The position numbers and the translations under genes are program-made. A stretch of 64,000 nucleotides of DNA from Mikania micrantha (Eukaryota > Streptophyta > Magnoliopsida > Asterales > Asteraceae). Position 1 is the stretch's first letter; every line of letters begins with the position of its first letter. Shown piece by piece: positions 1-12,571 of the stretch. The notes beneath the pieces were generated by a model that ran no database searches, was not told the origin of the DNA, and worked only from the letters and a program-made list of their open reading frames with translations. The stretch lies in assembly GCA_009363875.1 (NCBI GenBank), contig CM018686.1, forward strand, positions 3,286,001 to 3,350,000, in the 5' to 3' direction.

Positions 1-363
1 GTGTATGCCTGCATACTTATCATATCAATTTTATTACATCTATGAAATCACCAGCATCCTTGCTGATCTTTTACATTACAAAACTAATTTCAGGTGAACA
101 GTGAATAAAAAATGAAACGAAGGTGAGGATGCACGACAAGTTCACAATTTGGGAAAACATATAAGTTACTTTGGATGACTGTAACAAAGATAGTGTAATC
201 TTAACTTATCATGTAATAAAAATTATGTTTAGCTTGCCATGTATGCGTTTTGATACAACCAAATCGAAAGTCCTACCCCCTCTCGGTGAATTCACCACCA
301 AGCTTCCGCAACACATTACAACAACAAGTGACATATTCGTATTACGAGAGGTGGGGGGTGAAA
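1..363 (+). mobile_element. Element A, 3' part of the 5' LTR (Ty3/Gypsy)
   Basis: This stretch is nearly the same as 19328-19723, the end of A's 3' LTR, apart from a 32-bp segment present only in the latter. It runs directly into a primer binding site, so it is the end (U5) of a 5' LTR whose start lies outside the window. It contains the hairpin CAGCATCCTTGCTG at 52-65 followed by CTGAT, a pyrimidine-rich stretch and TTTCAG at 88-93, the acceptor-side module shared by all Ty3 LTRs here. The LTR ends in TGTGAAA-like sequence where sister elements have TGTGACA. Confidence 0.85.
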
Positions 364-366
364 GGT

Positions 367-380
367 TGGTATCAGAGCCA
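367..380 (+). promoter_or_regulatory. Primer binding site of element A (initiator Met-tRNA)
   Basis: TGGTATCAGAGCCA lies three bases after the LTR end. This is the usual plant LTR-retrotransposon site complementary to the 3' end of initiator methionine tRNA, where minus-strand DNA synthesis starts. The same site, with two changes, is repeated at 19727-19740 after A's second LTR. Confidence 0.92.
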
Positions 381-556
381 ATGGTTATAGAGAATTAAGT
401 TAAATTAGTGACTTAAACTATAACCTCTAAGCTTAAATAGTAACACAGAGTGCACATTGAGTGTCTTATTATTAAGTTCCATCGATTAGTATTTTTATAT
501 ACGAATACTCATATCTCATACGTAACTCAAACTTGGTGCAGTAATGGCCAACTTAT

Positions 557-1500
557 GTCTCTGATGGAGCTGTCTCTTGGCAAAGGAAAATGTCCCATGG
601 AGCAACTATCACCCTCTATTGTAATTACTAATTTCGTTTTACCAGCACCAGTGACAAAACCTTGCTTTCCTAAGTCTGGTAGCACTATCAACCAGACCCA
701 TAGCCCAGTTCCTACTAGGATTCATGACGAGGAGGGTGCCAACACTTGGGGTGGAACTAACCAAGGCTAAAAAGTTCAGTCGCACTCTATTGGAGAATCC
801 TCCCAACATGAGGGATTGACACCAAGTTCCTTAGCCTTCACTCATAACCCCTCGAATATCCAATCCAAACAAACTGACGAGGTGGTTGATCAAATCAAGA
901 GATTATACGAACAAGGAAAATAAACAGTGAAGGAAATTTTGTCTACCCTAAAAAGAAACTCCTCCCCCAATTCAGTTAAATCCCTTTTCATTGAAGCAGT
1001 CATAACCAAGATGGTGCAAGTACAGGTTGCGATTATGCTCATCAATATTACTGCGCAAGCTTAGTATTATAGAGTGCTAGATGATGAGATCGGGTCCAGC
1101 AACGAAACCAATGTCGTACCTGCCCTAGATGACACTTCCAAAGCTATTATGCTTTATAAACCTTGGAATGTAAGTAAAGTTGTAGGGACAGATCAGCGAC
1201 GAAAAAGGAAGAGAGATGATGATGATCTGAACCAAATAGATAAGGAAACCGCCTCTCAACACAAGAATCCTTATTCGGGGCGGGCACGCAAGCGTGACTG
1301 GTGTTCATAACATTGAACCAACAACTGCCCCGTACTCAAGTACGGCGAAGAAGGAGGATATTATACAAGGTATTGCAATAGACACGAAGCAATGGTAGTT
1401 CAAACCCCACAACCGCAACCTAGGGCGAAACCATGTTATGGATGTAAACACATTGGCCATCTAGTTAAGGACGGTCCCCAAATGAAATAATAAGCTGAGG
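557..1500 (+). pseudogene. Decayed gag-like sequence upstream of the main gag of A
   Basis: Short open stretches in different frames are separated by stops. A piece at 1074-1310 is lysine/arginine-rich. At 1434-1480 a zinc-knuckle-like segment begins CYGCKHIGH but has glycine where the final cysteine should be. This suggests the end of a gag-type nucleocapsid protein, yet a second, better gag remnant lies at 3.5-4.5 kb, so this may be a foreign fragment, a duplication or a leader ORF. Sequence identity with 19743-19916 stops just before this segment (around 556), so there may be a junction there. Confidence 0.4.
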
Positions 1501-1730
1501 AAAGAACCATACTATGGAAGGCTGTAGGAATCCTCCAGTGATGAACGTCGAGTAATTATGTTATGACAAAAACAGTAACTCGTGTGCCCTTGTTAATTAT
1601 CTATGGAATTTTCATTGTTGCATTATGTTGTTTATATTTTGCATTGGTAATTAGTATAATTTCTCATATGTACACTACGCCTAAGAGGAGCAGTGTACGT
1701 TTAACTAATGAGAATACATGAGAAACTTAG

Positions 1731-1958
1731 CTTGTCAAGGGATGAAATAGGCCCTGTGACTTACTTGACTTGTCAAGGGATGGAAGAGGCCCTGTGACTT
1801 ACTTGACTTGTCAAGGGATGGAAGAGGCCCTGTGACTTACTTGACTTGTCAAGGGATGGAATAGGCCCTGTGACTTACTTGACTTTTCAAGGGATGGAAT
1901 AGGCCCTGTGACTTACTTAACTTGTCAAGGGATGGAATAGGCCCTATGACTCACCCAA
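1731..1958 (+). repeat. Six tandem copies of a 38-bp unit
   Basis: The segment beginning CTTGTCAAGGGATGGAA and continuing through AGGCCCTGTGACTTACTTGA starts at 1731, 1769, 1807, 1845, 1883 and 1921, an exact 38-bp period with few substitutions. It lies between the two gag-like segments of A. No ORF runs through it. The copies are adjacent without spacers, so it is a minisatellite and not a CRISPR array. Confidence 0.95.
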
Positions 1959-3480
1959 CTCTTATCTACCTTTTGTCAAAAGGTACGTGATCAGTGTTAG
2001 TGGGCTTAGTGTTCAAATCCAATCCAAAACATTATGTCTCAGTTAGTGTGGTCAAAATGAAAGTGTTGATATTAGCAAGGACTCGATCTTGTGTGTTGAA
2101 TAGGTGGTGGGCAGCGGAAACGTGAGCCCTGTATACAAGCTGATGTCAACATAACAAGAAAGAGTCAGTGATAATTAGGTGGGAAGTGTAGTATTCAATT
2201 CATGAATCACGACACGAATCAAATTTAAATCATGGTTACTAGGAAATTTCAAACACCTTGATACTGTTGTATCCTGTGAGGGTATTCCAGTAACGATTCT
2301 AGATTTCAAGTTAGTGTCAGTGTGCATGGATACAAAGAAATTTCAAAACCCTTGATACTGTGGTATCCTATGAGGGTATTCCTAAGACATTTCAAAATTC
2401 AGATGAGTCGAGTATATGTGTTAGTGTAGAGTTATCGTGTGATAAGTAAATCCAGTTAGTACTAAGTGCTTCCACTTCAACGATTCCATTCACTTCTTGC
2501 GCATGTCTAGATTCAAAAACATATTGTGCTACCTAAGCTAAATTTGCAATGTCTCTATTTATACTGAATACAACAAAACTAATAAGATTAGGGTGATCTT
2601 GTGCTACAGTTTATAATTACGAGTGGCCAGCGTAATTGAAAACTGTAGCACGTGTGAATCCTAGTAAACCTCAAAATAATCCATCTACCACTGTCCACAT
2701 AATAATAACTAAATTCTAAGAATTCCCAAATTCCAGATCCTTGTGTGATCATGGGATGATGAGTAACGGTTACATATTTCAGGGCATATTTCAATTATAT
2801 TTGATCGTGTCTCCCAAGCGCGAACAAGTCTGTCATGATACCCCTTTAGCAGGGGTTAATATTAATACACCACCAAAAAAAACAAACATTAATGAAACTA
2901 CTGGTGGTACTAACTCTACAGAAGCTGACATAGCCACAGTTTAATGAACAACTGTAGGCTGTAATTCTAACCTTGGTAATTCAGCTTCAACCACGTATGC
3001 CTTTGGGTTCTGTAGAGGCAATAATGTTAATACAAACATATCGAGACTTAACGAAACTAAACATGTGTAACAGTGTAACTGAACATATCTGTATCATAAC
3101 ATAACATATCTGAATGACAGAAGTAACAATATTAGTGTCACAATGCCATGTTGCTAAGTGATACTACAACACATCTGTTAGATAACAAAGCATACATGTT
3201 TAACTATGGGTATCAACATGATAATACACATTGTACTTGTGTGACTATGCATACCCGAATCTGTATCTTTGTAGTTATACAGTGTCTTTGTGTGACCACA
3301 TGTATCTGTATATCATATAAAACACTTCAGTACAACTATGCACACCTGAATCCATGTGACTAAGTGTGCTCATATCTAAGTGTTCTTATTCAAGCAATTC
3401 TGAGTTTCATCCATCGGTATGTAATTAGAATATGCCTCCTAAGTAAGGTTAACCTGTTAAGAACACAACAAATCGAGAAA
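1959..3480. other. Non-coding internal sequence of A
   Basis: No recognisable domain on either strand. There is one imperfect direct repeat of about 46 bp: GGAAATTTCAAACACC at 2242-2288 and its partner at 2337-2382, both reading on through TTGATACTG and GAGGGTATTCC. The rest is AT-rich with short ORFs of no recognised similarity. It is probably untranslated leader of A or a further decayed insertion. Confidence 0.5.
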
Positions 3481-4500
3481 CAAATACAGATCCCACCTAC
3501 AAGTGGATCAAATCTGAGCAAAACTGTTATAGCTCGGATTGTACATAAACAATCCGTTGCAATTACTCTGGGTATGTTAGCCCGATTTCAACAAAACATC
3601 GCTTCTGGCTCAGATGGAGGGTATACTGAGCACAATGCAACTAGTGGGTGTATGGAAACTAAAGAAAAAGATCAGTCAATGCTTAGAGGAGCATATAGTG
3701 TTATATGCTGAATGACCTCTCAAGGACACGAATTTAACATGATGAAATACTCGAGTGAAAACATTGGGTACAAACACTGTTAATGTGATTGGCTGGAATG
3801 AATTCAAAACTTTGATTATTTCAGAATATTTCCCAATCACTGAAATCTAGAAACTACAAAAAAGACATCTAGCATCAATCTATGATCGGTGCGGATTGTT
3901 TGAAACATACCAACCCATTTCATGAATTCACATGCTTACTTCCTAACATGTTTCCTACTAGCTGATCCTTAGTAGAAAAATACATTAAAGGCTTGGTTCC
4001 ACAAATCAGAGGAATGATGACCTCTGCTGAACCCATAAGTCTGAAATGAACCATTACCTCAACCACTAAACTTACTAATGAGATGGTAATAAGAGGCACC
4101 ATATCAAATAGGATGAACAAAGTGTCAGTCGTACCAATGTGAATGTCCCGGCAGTACAATGGGCATTAAACGAAAATGGTTTGAAAAAGAAAAATCCAGA
4201 ACTTCAGGAGAAACTAATCGCAATGTCCTAACTATTAAAAGTTAGAGAGCAGTTGTAGCAGAGAAGAAAAATCTTCCAGGAACGAAACCACGATATGACA
4301 AGTGTCGTTTTCATCATAATGGGCTATGTCCCATTTGTGCAAACTGTAGGCAGAGAGCACTATTCTATATACTGTAACATGTCGATTCGGTGACTGAATC
4401 AAGTTCTAAACAATAACCGCTTTTGAATAACAAGGCATGCTACAAATGCAAAAGCGTTGATCACTTTATGAGAAACTGTCTTAACACTAATAACCTAATC
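3481..4500 (+). pseudogene. Element A gag remnant (Ty3/Gypsy)
   Basis: Read across frames, this shows the order of a Ty3 gag. At about 3490-3700 there is an N-terminal segment resembling the start of F's gag. At 3800-3930 comes a capsid segment with an EYFPITEI-like stretch. At 3930-4110 follows an EKYIKGLVPQIRGM stretch typical of the retrotransposon gag domain. At 4438-4479 an intact CX2CX4HX4C zinc knuckle reads CYKCKSVDHFMRNC. Numerous stops and frameshifts make it non-functional. Gag would form the cytoplasmic virus-like particle; this copy cannot. Confidence 0.75.
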
Positions 4501-4539
4501 AAGGCAATGAAGCTTGGGGACGAACTTTTAATATAAGAG

Positions 4540-5488
4540 CTTTATTTCTTCCGAATTAGCATCAGTACTTACATTATCTGCCGGGAACTTAGATAACTCA
4601 TATATCATTGGACTTGCTAGTGGCAAGTAGATTAAGGCCAACACCGTTAGTTAAGGATGTTCCTAGAACCCGAATGATCATCTTTTCAATATTGATCTTT
4701 TTCCTATGGAACTTGGGAGTTTTGACGTCATGTTCTGCATGAATTAACTTTCTAAAGATCAGATTGAAGTAAGATGCCCAAAATAAGATGATCCATATAC
4801 TATTAGCTAACGTTGAATGCTTGTAGTGCAAGATGAACAAACTAGCAAGAAACTTGGAATCATATAGTGTATGCAAGCATGGAAATGTTTCAGGAAAGAT
4901 TATTAAACCTTCCTGGCATAAGTGACAGAAAGGCATTTCAAACAAAAACGTATCGAGAATATCCCGGTAGTCAGAGATTACCCGAAGTCTCTCTTGATGA
5001 CATGTCTGGATTGCCCTAGCGAAATAAGTTGAGTTTCGTATCAACCTTGTTCTAGGTGCAACACCAGTATCTAAATCCTCTTATTGTCTTGCACAGTCAG
5101 AAATGTGAGAACTTTCTGGCCAACTGCAAGAACTTTTAGACCAGGATTTTATTAGTACTAGTTTCTCACCTTGGCGAGCATCGATTCTCTTTGAGAAAGA
5201 GAAGCATGGTATATTCAGAATGTGCATTGGCTATAGGTAACTCAACAAGCTAACAATCAAGAATCGTTATCCACTACCTCGTATCGACAATCTGATCAAT
5301 CAATTACAAGGTGCTACCTATTCTCCAAGATCAACTTAAGTTTTAGATATCGTGAGTTATGAATTCATGATGATGACATCCCAAAGACGACTTCTATAAA
5401 CCAGTATAGGCACTACGAGTTTCTAGTAATGTCATTTGGAATAAAAATGTACCATTTGTTTTTGTGGATCAAACGAATTAAGTATGCG
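4540..5488 (+). pseudogene. Element A protease and start of reverse transcriptase, broken
   Basis: Around 4700-4760 the translation gives GSFDVMFCMN, matching the C-terminal part of Ty3 aspartic protease as seen in L (GSFDVVIGMDWLS). At 5060-5330 a reverse-transcriptase start follows: LGATPVSKS, then MCIGYR and KNRYPLPRIDNL. At 5405-5440 comes HYEFLVMSFG. Stops and frameshifts are frequent. The sequence is interrupted at 5493 by element B and resumes at 15428 at the RT active site. Confidence 0.8.
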
Positions 5489-5493
5489 GAACT
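5489..5493. repeat. Target-site duplication of B, left copy (GAACT)
   Basis: GAACT immediately precedes the TGTTGG start of B's 5' LTR and recurs at 15423-15427 immediately after the CCTACA end of its 3' LTR. A perfect 5-bp duplication shows B inserted as a unit into A. Confidence 0.95.
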
Positions 5494-6326
5494 TGTTGGA
5501 AAATAAGGACTGATTAAGCATAACCACCTTTCAAATAATCTTTGTAATAAATGTTGCAGGACACTAGCTTCTGAAGACAAGTCTTCAGAAGAACCTTCGG
5601 AAGACAAATAAAAGACAACTGCTTCCGAAGACAAATAAAAGGCACTAGCTTCCGAAGACAAGTCTTCATAAGAAGCTTTGGAAGACAAATAAAAGACAAC
5701 TGCTTCCGAAGACAAATAAAAGAAAAGAGCTTCCGAAGACAATACTTCATAAGATGTTTCGAAAGACTCTTCTCAATGACAAACCTCTAAAGACACTTGC
5801 TTCCGAAGAATAAAAGTCAATTACTTCGGAAGACCTCCAAGGACATCGGAAGAAAAACAATATTTCAGAAGACATATGTTTCTTCTGATGAAAGAATAAA
5901 TGTAACCTTCTTTAAGATAACTGACTACCTTAGATAGTTTCCTATGAAGAACTTCATAAAGAATAACTTATTAGCATCAGTACAAAAGTCTGAACTCAGA
6001 TCTTTAAAGATCCTATGTTGACTTTACAATTTTACTATTCTGATGCTACAGAGTCTGTAATAGTGTCATCAGTCTTATTTGTCCTGAAACATTAAATGTC
6101 TGGGCTATTTATACCCCAACATCTACTGAATGAATAACAACACTTTTCTCCGAATCTTCTTTGTGTTGCCTTACTGTTTCTCTTATCTCTTTTCTTTGAA
6201 CTTAAGAAAACTAAACACTAGAATAATAAAGGTGTAAAATTTCAGAGGGAGCAAAACACCAAAAGCTTTGTCTAAGCTCTTGATCCTGGTTAAGTTAGTC
6301 TCTCCTCAGCTCACCGATTTCCTACA
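5494..6326 (+). mobile_element. Element B 5' LTR
   Basis: Starts TGTTGGAAAATAAGG and ends GATTTCCTACA. The left third (5565-5890) is packed with variants of CTTCCGAAG and CTTCGGAAG, many followed by ACAAATAAAAG, giving overlapping direct and inverted repeats. A TATA-like CTATTTATACC lies at 6105-6115. A 21-bp segment present in the 3' LTR is missing near 6073, between short direct repeats of TTATTTGT. Confidence 0.95.
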
Positions 6327-6328
6327 AT

Positions 6329-6341
6329 TGGTATCAGAGCC
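6329..6341 (+). promoter_or_regulatory. Primer binding site of element B
   Basis: TGGTATCAGAGCC two bases after the LTR end, complementary to initiator methionine tRNA. Confidence 0.93.
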
Positions 6342-6539
6342 TTGTTCATTAGTCTTGGTTTAACCATCAAGCCTAAAATTCAAAGCTCACTTTGATATCT
6401 GTGTTTAGTTTTCTATTATCATATTCTTTTCAAAATCTGCTAAAGATTGATTTTTGAAACTCTAAAGTGTTCAAAAATCATTCAACCAAACTATCTTGAG
6501 TACTCACTATCTATTGATTTATTCAAGACTGTTTGAACA

Positions 6540-9231
6540 GTGGCAGAAAAATTCACCTTAGACCCCCATAACACTGGTTCTGTCACAAAGCCACCAATTC
6601 TGGTTAGGCATCAATATAATATTTGGCAGAGACAGATGTTACATTTTCCTATCAAATAATCATACAGGATGTTGGAAGTCTGTCATGTTCGGACCTCATA
6701 AACCAATGGTCTTGGACACAGAGACCGAAGACGATGTCCCTAAGGATCCCCGAAACTACACTGAAGAAGACTTTCAGAAATTGAAGCTTGATGCTAAGGC
6801 ACATGCTCAGCTGGCTATGGCCCTTCCGAATGAAATTTATTCGGTTCTTCTTCACCATGAGTCTGCTAAGGACTTGTGGGATGCTCTAAAAGAGCAATTC
6901 GGTGGTACCGATGATGTTGTAGCTAATACCAGAGAGATATTGGCTCAACAATATGAGACCTTCTGCCAACTAAATAATGAGTCACTGACTCAGCAATATG
7001 AAAGGTTCACTTCTCTCTTAAGTGAACTAAAATTAGCTGGTCAAGTGTATCCTCCTATCTCAGTTCTAAATCGATTTTAAAGATCTCTCCCTGAAAAATG
7101 GGAAACTTACTCTATAGTCATGAGATCTTCACCAGATTTTGGCAAACTCTCACTTACCCAACTTCATGGTAAGTTGCTCACATTTGAGCGAGAGATTGAC
7201 CAGAAAAGGAAACTAATAAAATCTGGTAAATCAACTGAAGAGTATGTGCAAGGGAACACTGCTCTCCTTAGTCATAACTCTGCGATAAATGATCAGGGTT
7301 ATGATGAACACATTGATATAACTACTGGCATCACCTCTTCATTCTCTTCTCGTGATGACCACTCTCTCTCATCTGACAATCTGTGTTTTATCATGGACGA
7401 TCTTCACCAGGTTCCGAGTGATGACTTGGAAGAGATGGACATTCTCCATCAACTGGCTCTCTTGAGTATAAGAACTAACAAGTTCTACAAGTGGACAAGA
7501 AGAAAATTTCCTGGTATCCATGGAAAAACCAAGATTGGTCTAAATAAGACAAATGTTCAATGCTATAGGTGTCATGGCACTGGACATTTTGCAAGGGAAT
7601 GCTCTAATGCTCCAAACTCTGATCTTTCTTCTTATGTGACCTATCCAAACTTGTCCTCACATACCTCTTCAACACCATATTCATCTATCTCTTCTTCTTT
7701 CAAAAGTTCCAATAACTCTCATGAATCAGCACATATTGCACAATACTCTTCTTCTAACAATGTGCAATATGTACAAGTTGCAAATGGAAACATGTACCAA
7801 CTTACTCCTGCCTCACTTCAAGTTGTTACAGCTCCTTCTTCACAAATAAATGCTCCCGGACATGATGTCCAATCTTCATCATCTAGTCAACATGCTCTTT
7901 TCTCTCAAGTACATAGATTGGAGCAGCTTGCCTGAAGATGTTGGCCATGCCCTCATCACTTCTGAACCAATAGATTTTGCTCTTATGGCTGTTGGTGAAG
8001 ATTCTTGTTCCTCTGATCAACCTGAAGCAGATATTGTTGATGCTCAAGTATCTTCTTCTACCTTAGAAAAATTATGTTCCAATGCTTGCATAGAGGCCTT
8101 TGCAAAAATAAAGAAAGCCAATATGTTGCTTCAAAAGCAAAATCAGGAGTTGGAACAACTTCTTGACAATAAAAATTCTGAAATGGAAAAATTAATAAAA
8201 ATAAAAGATAATGAAATCTGTGCCTTGAAAAATGAGAAAATCAATTACAAGCATCATTTGATCTACAAAGGGAAAAATATTATGCTTGTAAAGATGAACT
8301 ATCTCAAACTCAAGTAAGCTGTGAAAAGTGGGTTGAATCTTGCAAAGGATTCAAGATGCTTTTACAAAAGCAAGTTCACAGCAAAGCAAGATTTGGAATT
8401 GGGTATAATCACACTGCTCAACCAGAGGATTACACACCCATTGATAATAATAAGGAAGAAACCACTCCTGAACCTATTTCACCAACATTTCTTCCTGATG
8501 AAACTCCTCCAATAAAAGATACACCTCCTTTGGTGTATCAGCCAAACTTTTTCTCTAAGTTTGTATACCCCACTAATACAAATAGATTAGAAAAATATCA
8601 GTTGAACTCAGTTCAATACAATAACTCTTCAGAACAAAGTGAGATTGCTCCTGATATGAGCTCTACTCCCTGTTCAGACAAAACAATAAAGTCTGGTTTC
8701 ACTTCTAATATCAAGTCAAATCTTGACAAGGGAAAAGAACTTATGGTGAATATCCAGTTTCCTCCTTCTCATCCTCATCCTCCTTATCCTACAATGAAAG
8801 CAAACAGACCTTTCATCCCAAATTATTCCTCTCTCTCCCCAGCCTGCTTAAAATGTTTTAAGTACAATCATGCTACTGAAAACTGCAGAACAAAAACAAC
8901 TTGGGAGAAAGCTAGAATAAAGGCTAATAAGTTGAAAGCTGATCATACCTCTTCATCTAAAGGGAACCTCCCTAATAAAGTGAAGAAAGTAAGACCAGCA
9001 AGTAACCAATCTGTTGGGACTCACCCTCATTCTTCTTCTATTTCACCCTCCTCCTTGAGTGCTAACTCCAGACCTTCCATTTTGGGAACACCACCTCCTT
9101 ATTTACATAATGGTGCTAACTCTTCTCCTGTGGATTCTCAAATAAATCTTCTCCAACAGAATCAGCAACAGCTGCTGATAATGATGCAGAAATTGATGAA
9201 TAATAAACAACAAAACAAAAAAATTAAATAA
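6540..9231 (+). pseudogene. Element B Gag, with coiled coil and two zinc knuckles
   Basis: The reading frame begins with GTG at 6540 where an ATG would be expected, shifts frame near 6650, and is open at 6685-7080, 7120-7935, about 7850-8317 and 8356-9231. The first two blocks are a Copia capsid-type domain with AQLAMALPNEIYSVL and LWDALKEQFGG. A CX2CX4HX4C knuckle, CYRCHGTGHFAREC, lies at about 7560-7601. A coiled coil rich in K, E, L and N follows at about 8070-8270. A second knuckle-like CLKCFKYNHATENC lies at about 8848-8889. A long coiled-coil extension after the first knuckle fits Sirevirus-type gag. At least three frame breaks and the lost ATG make it inactive. Confidence 0.85.
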
Positions 9232-9256
9232 AATAAAAATATCCCATATCTAATCT

Positions 9257-10560
9257 ATGGTACATAATTCTCATGTGCAGAAATCCTCTTCAAACCAAAA
9301 TCATCTCTGGTATGTGGATAGTGGAGGATCTAGGCACATGACAGGATGCAGATCCATTCTGAATGACTTCATTCCAAATAATGGAGGATCTGTTTCTTTC
9401 GGAAACAATGCAAAAGGTTGGATAGTGGGATCCGGTTCTGTCTCAAGAGGAAATTTGAAATTCAAAGATAGCTTAGTTGAAAACCTCAAGTTTAATCTCT
9501 TGAGTGTCTCTCAACTAGCTGACAAAAATTTTAGTTCATTTTTCACTAAAGACAGTTGCAAAATTCTTTCTCCAGAAATAAATTCAAAAATAAAGGTCTT
9601 GATTGATCAACACAATTTGCTAACGGCTAGAAGAAGTGGAAATGTCTATATTGTAGATATGACTACTGACTCTCAAACATCTTCTCCTACATGTTTGATA
9701 GCCAAGGCATCATCTTCTGAAACCACTCTTTGGCACAGAAGACTCAGTCATCTTAATCACCAAAGTCTTCATAAGCTTTCAACCCTTTCTTTAGTAAGAG
9801 GATTGCCTTCTAAAGAATTTCACTTTGAAGGTCAATGTGAACCTTGCTTAAAGGGAAAGCAACATAAAACTTCACATAAGTCTATTGAGGAATCCAAAAC
9901 AACTAATTGTCTTAATCTACTTCATATGGATCTATTTGGTCCAGTGAAGGTAGCGAGTTTAGCTAGAAAAATATATTGTCTAGTTGTTGTGGATGATTAC
10001 TCAAGATTTTGCTGGACCTTCTTCCTTTTCAGCAAAGATGAGACTTCTGATAAAATAAATGCTCTTGTCACTCTTCTTGAAAAACAATTCAGTCTTCCTG
10101 TCAAAATGATAAGAAGTGACAATGGTACAGAATTCAAAAATCAAGTTCTAGATAAATTCTGTATTTCTAAAGGAATCCTTAGACAATATAGTGCTCCTAG
10201 AACTCCTGCTCAAAATGGAGTTGTAGAAAGAAAGAACAGGACACTAATTGAAACTGCAAGAACCATGCTTGCAGACTCAGGATTGCCTTTATCATTCTGG
10301 GCTGAGGCAGTAAACACTACTTGTTATGTTTTAAACAGAGTTCACATTGTAAAAAGCCATAACAAGACTGCCTATGAAATTCTGTATAAAATAAAACCTC
10401 TCATTTCCTTCTTCAAAGTTTTTGGATGTCCGTGTTTTATCTTAAACACAAAAGACTCCTTGTCCAAATTTGCTGGTAAAGTTGATTCTGGATACTTTGT
10501 TGGATACTCTCAGACTTTAAAGCATATCGAGCTTTCAATCTCAGAACAAAAATAATTGAG
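9257..10560 (+). pseudogene. Element B protease and integrase
   Basis: A 432-residue open frame. Protease: LWYVDSGGSRHMTG near residues 15-28, with the catalytic DSG kept but glycine at the position before SRHMTG. GAG-pre-integrase zinc domain: LWHRRLSHLNHQSLHKL near residue 158 and CEPCLKGK near residue 196, the H..H..C..C module. Integrase core: LLHMDLFGP, IRSDNGTEFKN and QNGVVERKNRTL supply the D, D and E catalytic residues. Integrase preceding reverse transcriptase is diagnostic of Ty1/Copia. The frame is lost near 10530; the linker to RT (10530-10970) continues in another frame as a serine-rich segment. Confidence 0.9.
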
Positions 10561-10969
10561 GAATCTATCGATGTAAAATTCAATGAATTAGCATCCACCT
10601 CAACCTTCCCTTCTGCTCCTGATGATCTCTTCGATCTTGAAAGCTTCTCATTCATTCCTTCCATCTCCTCTTCTTCTCCTTCATCAGAGTTATGTCAAAC
10701 TTCTGAAGATCTATCTTCTATTGAGGAAGACTCTGTTTCAAAGTTCTTCACTTCTTTTCCATCTCATCAAATAAATTCTCAAGAAGCAAATTCTCAAAAC
10801 CAAGCCGATATACCATCCACTCCTCTATCTCCTGTCTTGGATAATGCATCCATAGATGTTCCTGACCACATTCTAAACTCTCTGAGCCCCATTGAAAACT
10901 CACCTTCGTCCTATGCTGCCTCCTCAAATAACTGTTTGGACATCATTCCTTTCAACAAAATTATCCTCT

Positions 10970-12571
10970 AGAACAAATCTTAAGTGATCTAAGTAAAGGA
11001 GTTCAAACAAGAAGCCAGATTTCAAATTTTTGTCTTCATGCAGCCTTTCTGTCCCAAACTGAGCCATCCAAATATCAAGAGGCTCTTAAAGACAATAATT
11101 GGGTAGAAGCAATGCAAGATGAGTTATTGCAGTTCAAAAGACAAAATGTTTGGACTCTATGTCCCCTGCCCGATGGAAAATATCCCATCGGAACCAGATG
11201 GGTTTTCAGAAATAAAACAGATGACAGAGGCATTGTAATAAAAAATAAAGACAGGTTAGTGGTGCAAGGTTACTGTCAAGAGGAAGGTATTGACTATGAT
11301 GAGACTTTTGCTCCTGTGGCAAGATTGGAAGCCATTAGACTCTTCCTAGCATTTGCCATCTCTCATAACATAAAGGTATACCAAATGGACATAAAGAGTG
11401 CTTTCCTATATGGAACAATAAAAGAGGAAGTCTATGTTTTTCAACCACCGGGATTTGATGATGTTCATCATCCTGATTGGGTGTACAAACTAGACAAGGC
11501 ACTTTATGGTCTAAAACAAGCTCCAAGAGCATGGTATGACACTCTATCTCAATTTCTTCTTTCTAATAAATTTTCACGGGGAACCATTGATTAGACCTTG
11601 TTCATGAAAAGAGTAGATAAGGAACTCTTGTTGGTCCAAATCTATGTTGATGACATCATCTTTGGATCAACAAAACCTTCCTTGTGTGAACAATTCTCTA
11701 AACTAATGTCTTCTAAGTTTGAAATGAGTGCTTTAAGTGAATTAAAAACATTTTTAGGACTTCAAGTCAAATAAACCCCACACGGGACTTTCATTCATCA
11801 ATCTAAATATATAAAAGATATTCTCAATAAATTTGATATGAATGACTGTAAAATAATTTCTACTCCCATGGCCACAAGTCCTGGCATATGTCCAGATGAC
11901 AATGGTGAATCTGTAGATCAAACTCTCTACAGTTGCATGATTGGTTCTCTGATGTATCTTACTGCATCAAGGCCAAACATCATGTATGCAACATGTGTTT
12001 GTGCAAGATACCAATCTGCTCCCAAGCAATCTCATCTTTCATTTGTGAAGAGGATACTCAGGTATCTCAAAGGCACTCCTGTGCTAGGTATTTGGTATCC
12101 TGCTAATCAAATTTGTAAGCTTGTTGGTTTTTCAGATAGTGATTATGCTGGATGTTCTCTAACCAGAAAGTCCACTTCAGGAGGTTGTCAGTTCTTTGCA
12201 GGTTGCTTAGTGTCATGGCAAAGCAAGAATCAAACTTCAGTGTCAAATTCAACTGCTGAAGCTGAATACTTTGCAGCAGCCCATTGCACTGCCCAAATTC
12301 TTTGGTTACAATACCAACTGCTAGATTTTGGAATAACTAAACTAAAAACACCTCTTCTAATAGACAGCGAAGCTGCCAAAAACATAATAAAGAATCTTGT
12401 CTATCATTCTAAAACCAAACACATTGAAATAAGGCATCACTTCATTAGAGACTGTTTTGAAAAAGGACTAATTGTTCCAGAACATGTCTTTACAAGTGAC
12501 CAAATAGCTGACATATTTACCAAGCCCTTAGACTCCTCAACTTTCTCTAAGTTTGTAGCAAAATTGGGATG
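10970..12571 (+). pseudogene. Element B reverse transcriptase and RNase H
   Basis: Copia RT starts near 10970 with GVQTRSQI. WVFRNK, RLVVQGYCQEEGIDYDETFAPVA, VYQMDIKSAFLYG and YGLKQAPRAWYD follow, then the YVDDIIFGS active site at about 11644. RNase H contains GFSDSDYAGC, SWQSKNQTSVSNSTAEAEY and ADIFTKPL near the end. Two in-frame stops interrupt it: TAG at 11592-11594 and TAA near 11772. Otherwise it is well preserved, consistent with the modest LTR divergence. Confidence 0.92.

Noticed and set aside
1731..1958. Possible CRISPR array
   Set aside because: The 38-bp units are directly adjacent with no unique spacers, in a plant retrotransposon; it is a minisatellite.
5413..5750. Minus-strand ORFs with repeated SSEA-like peptides in B's LTR (also 14511-14817)
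   Set aside because: They are generated by the TTCCGAAG repeat array and are antisense to the element.
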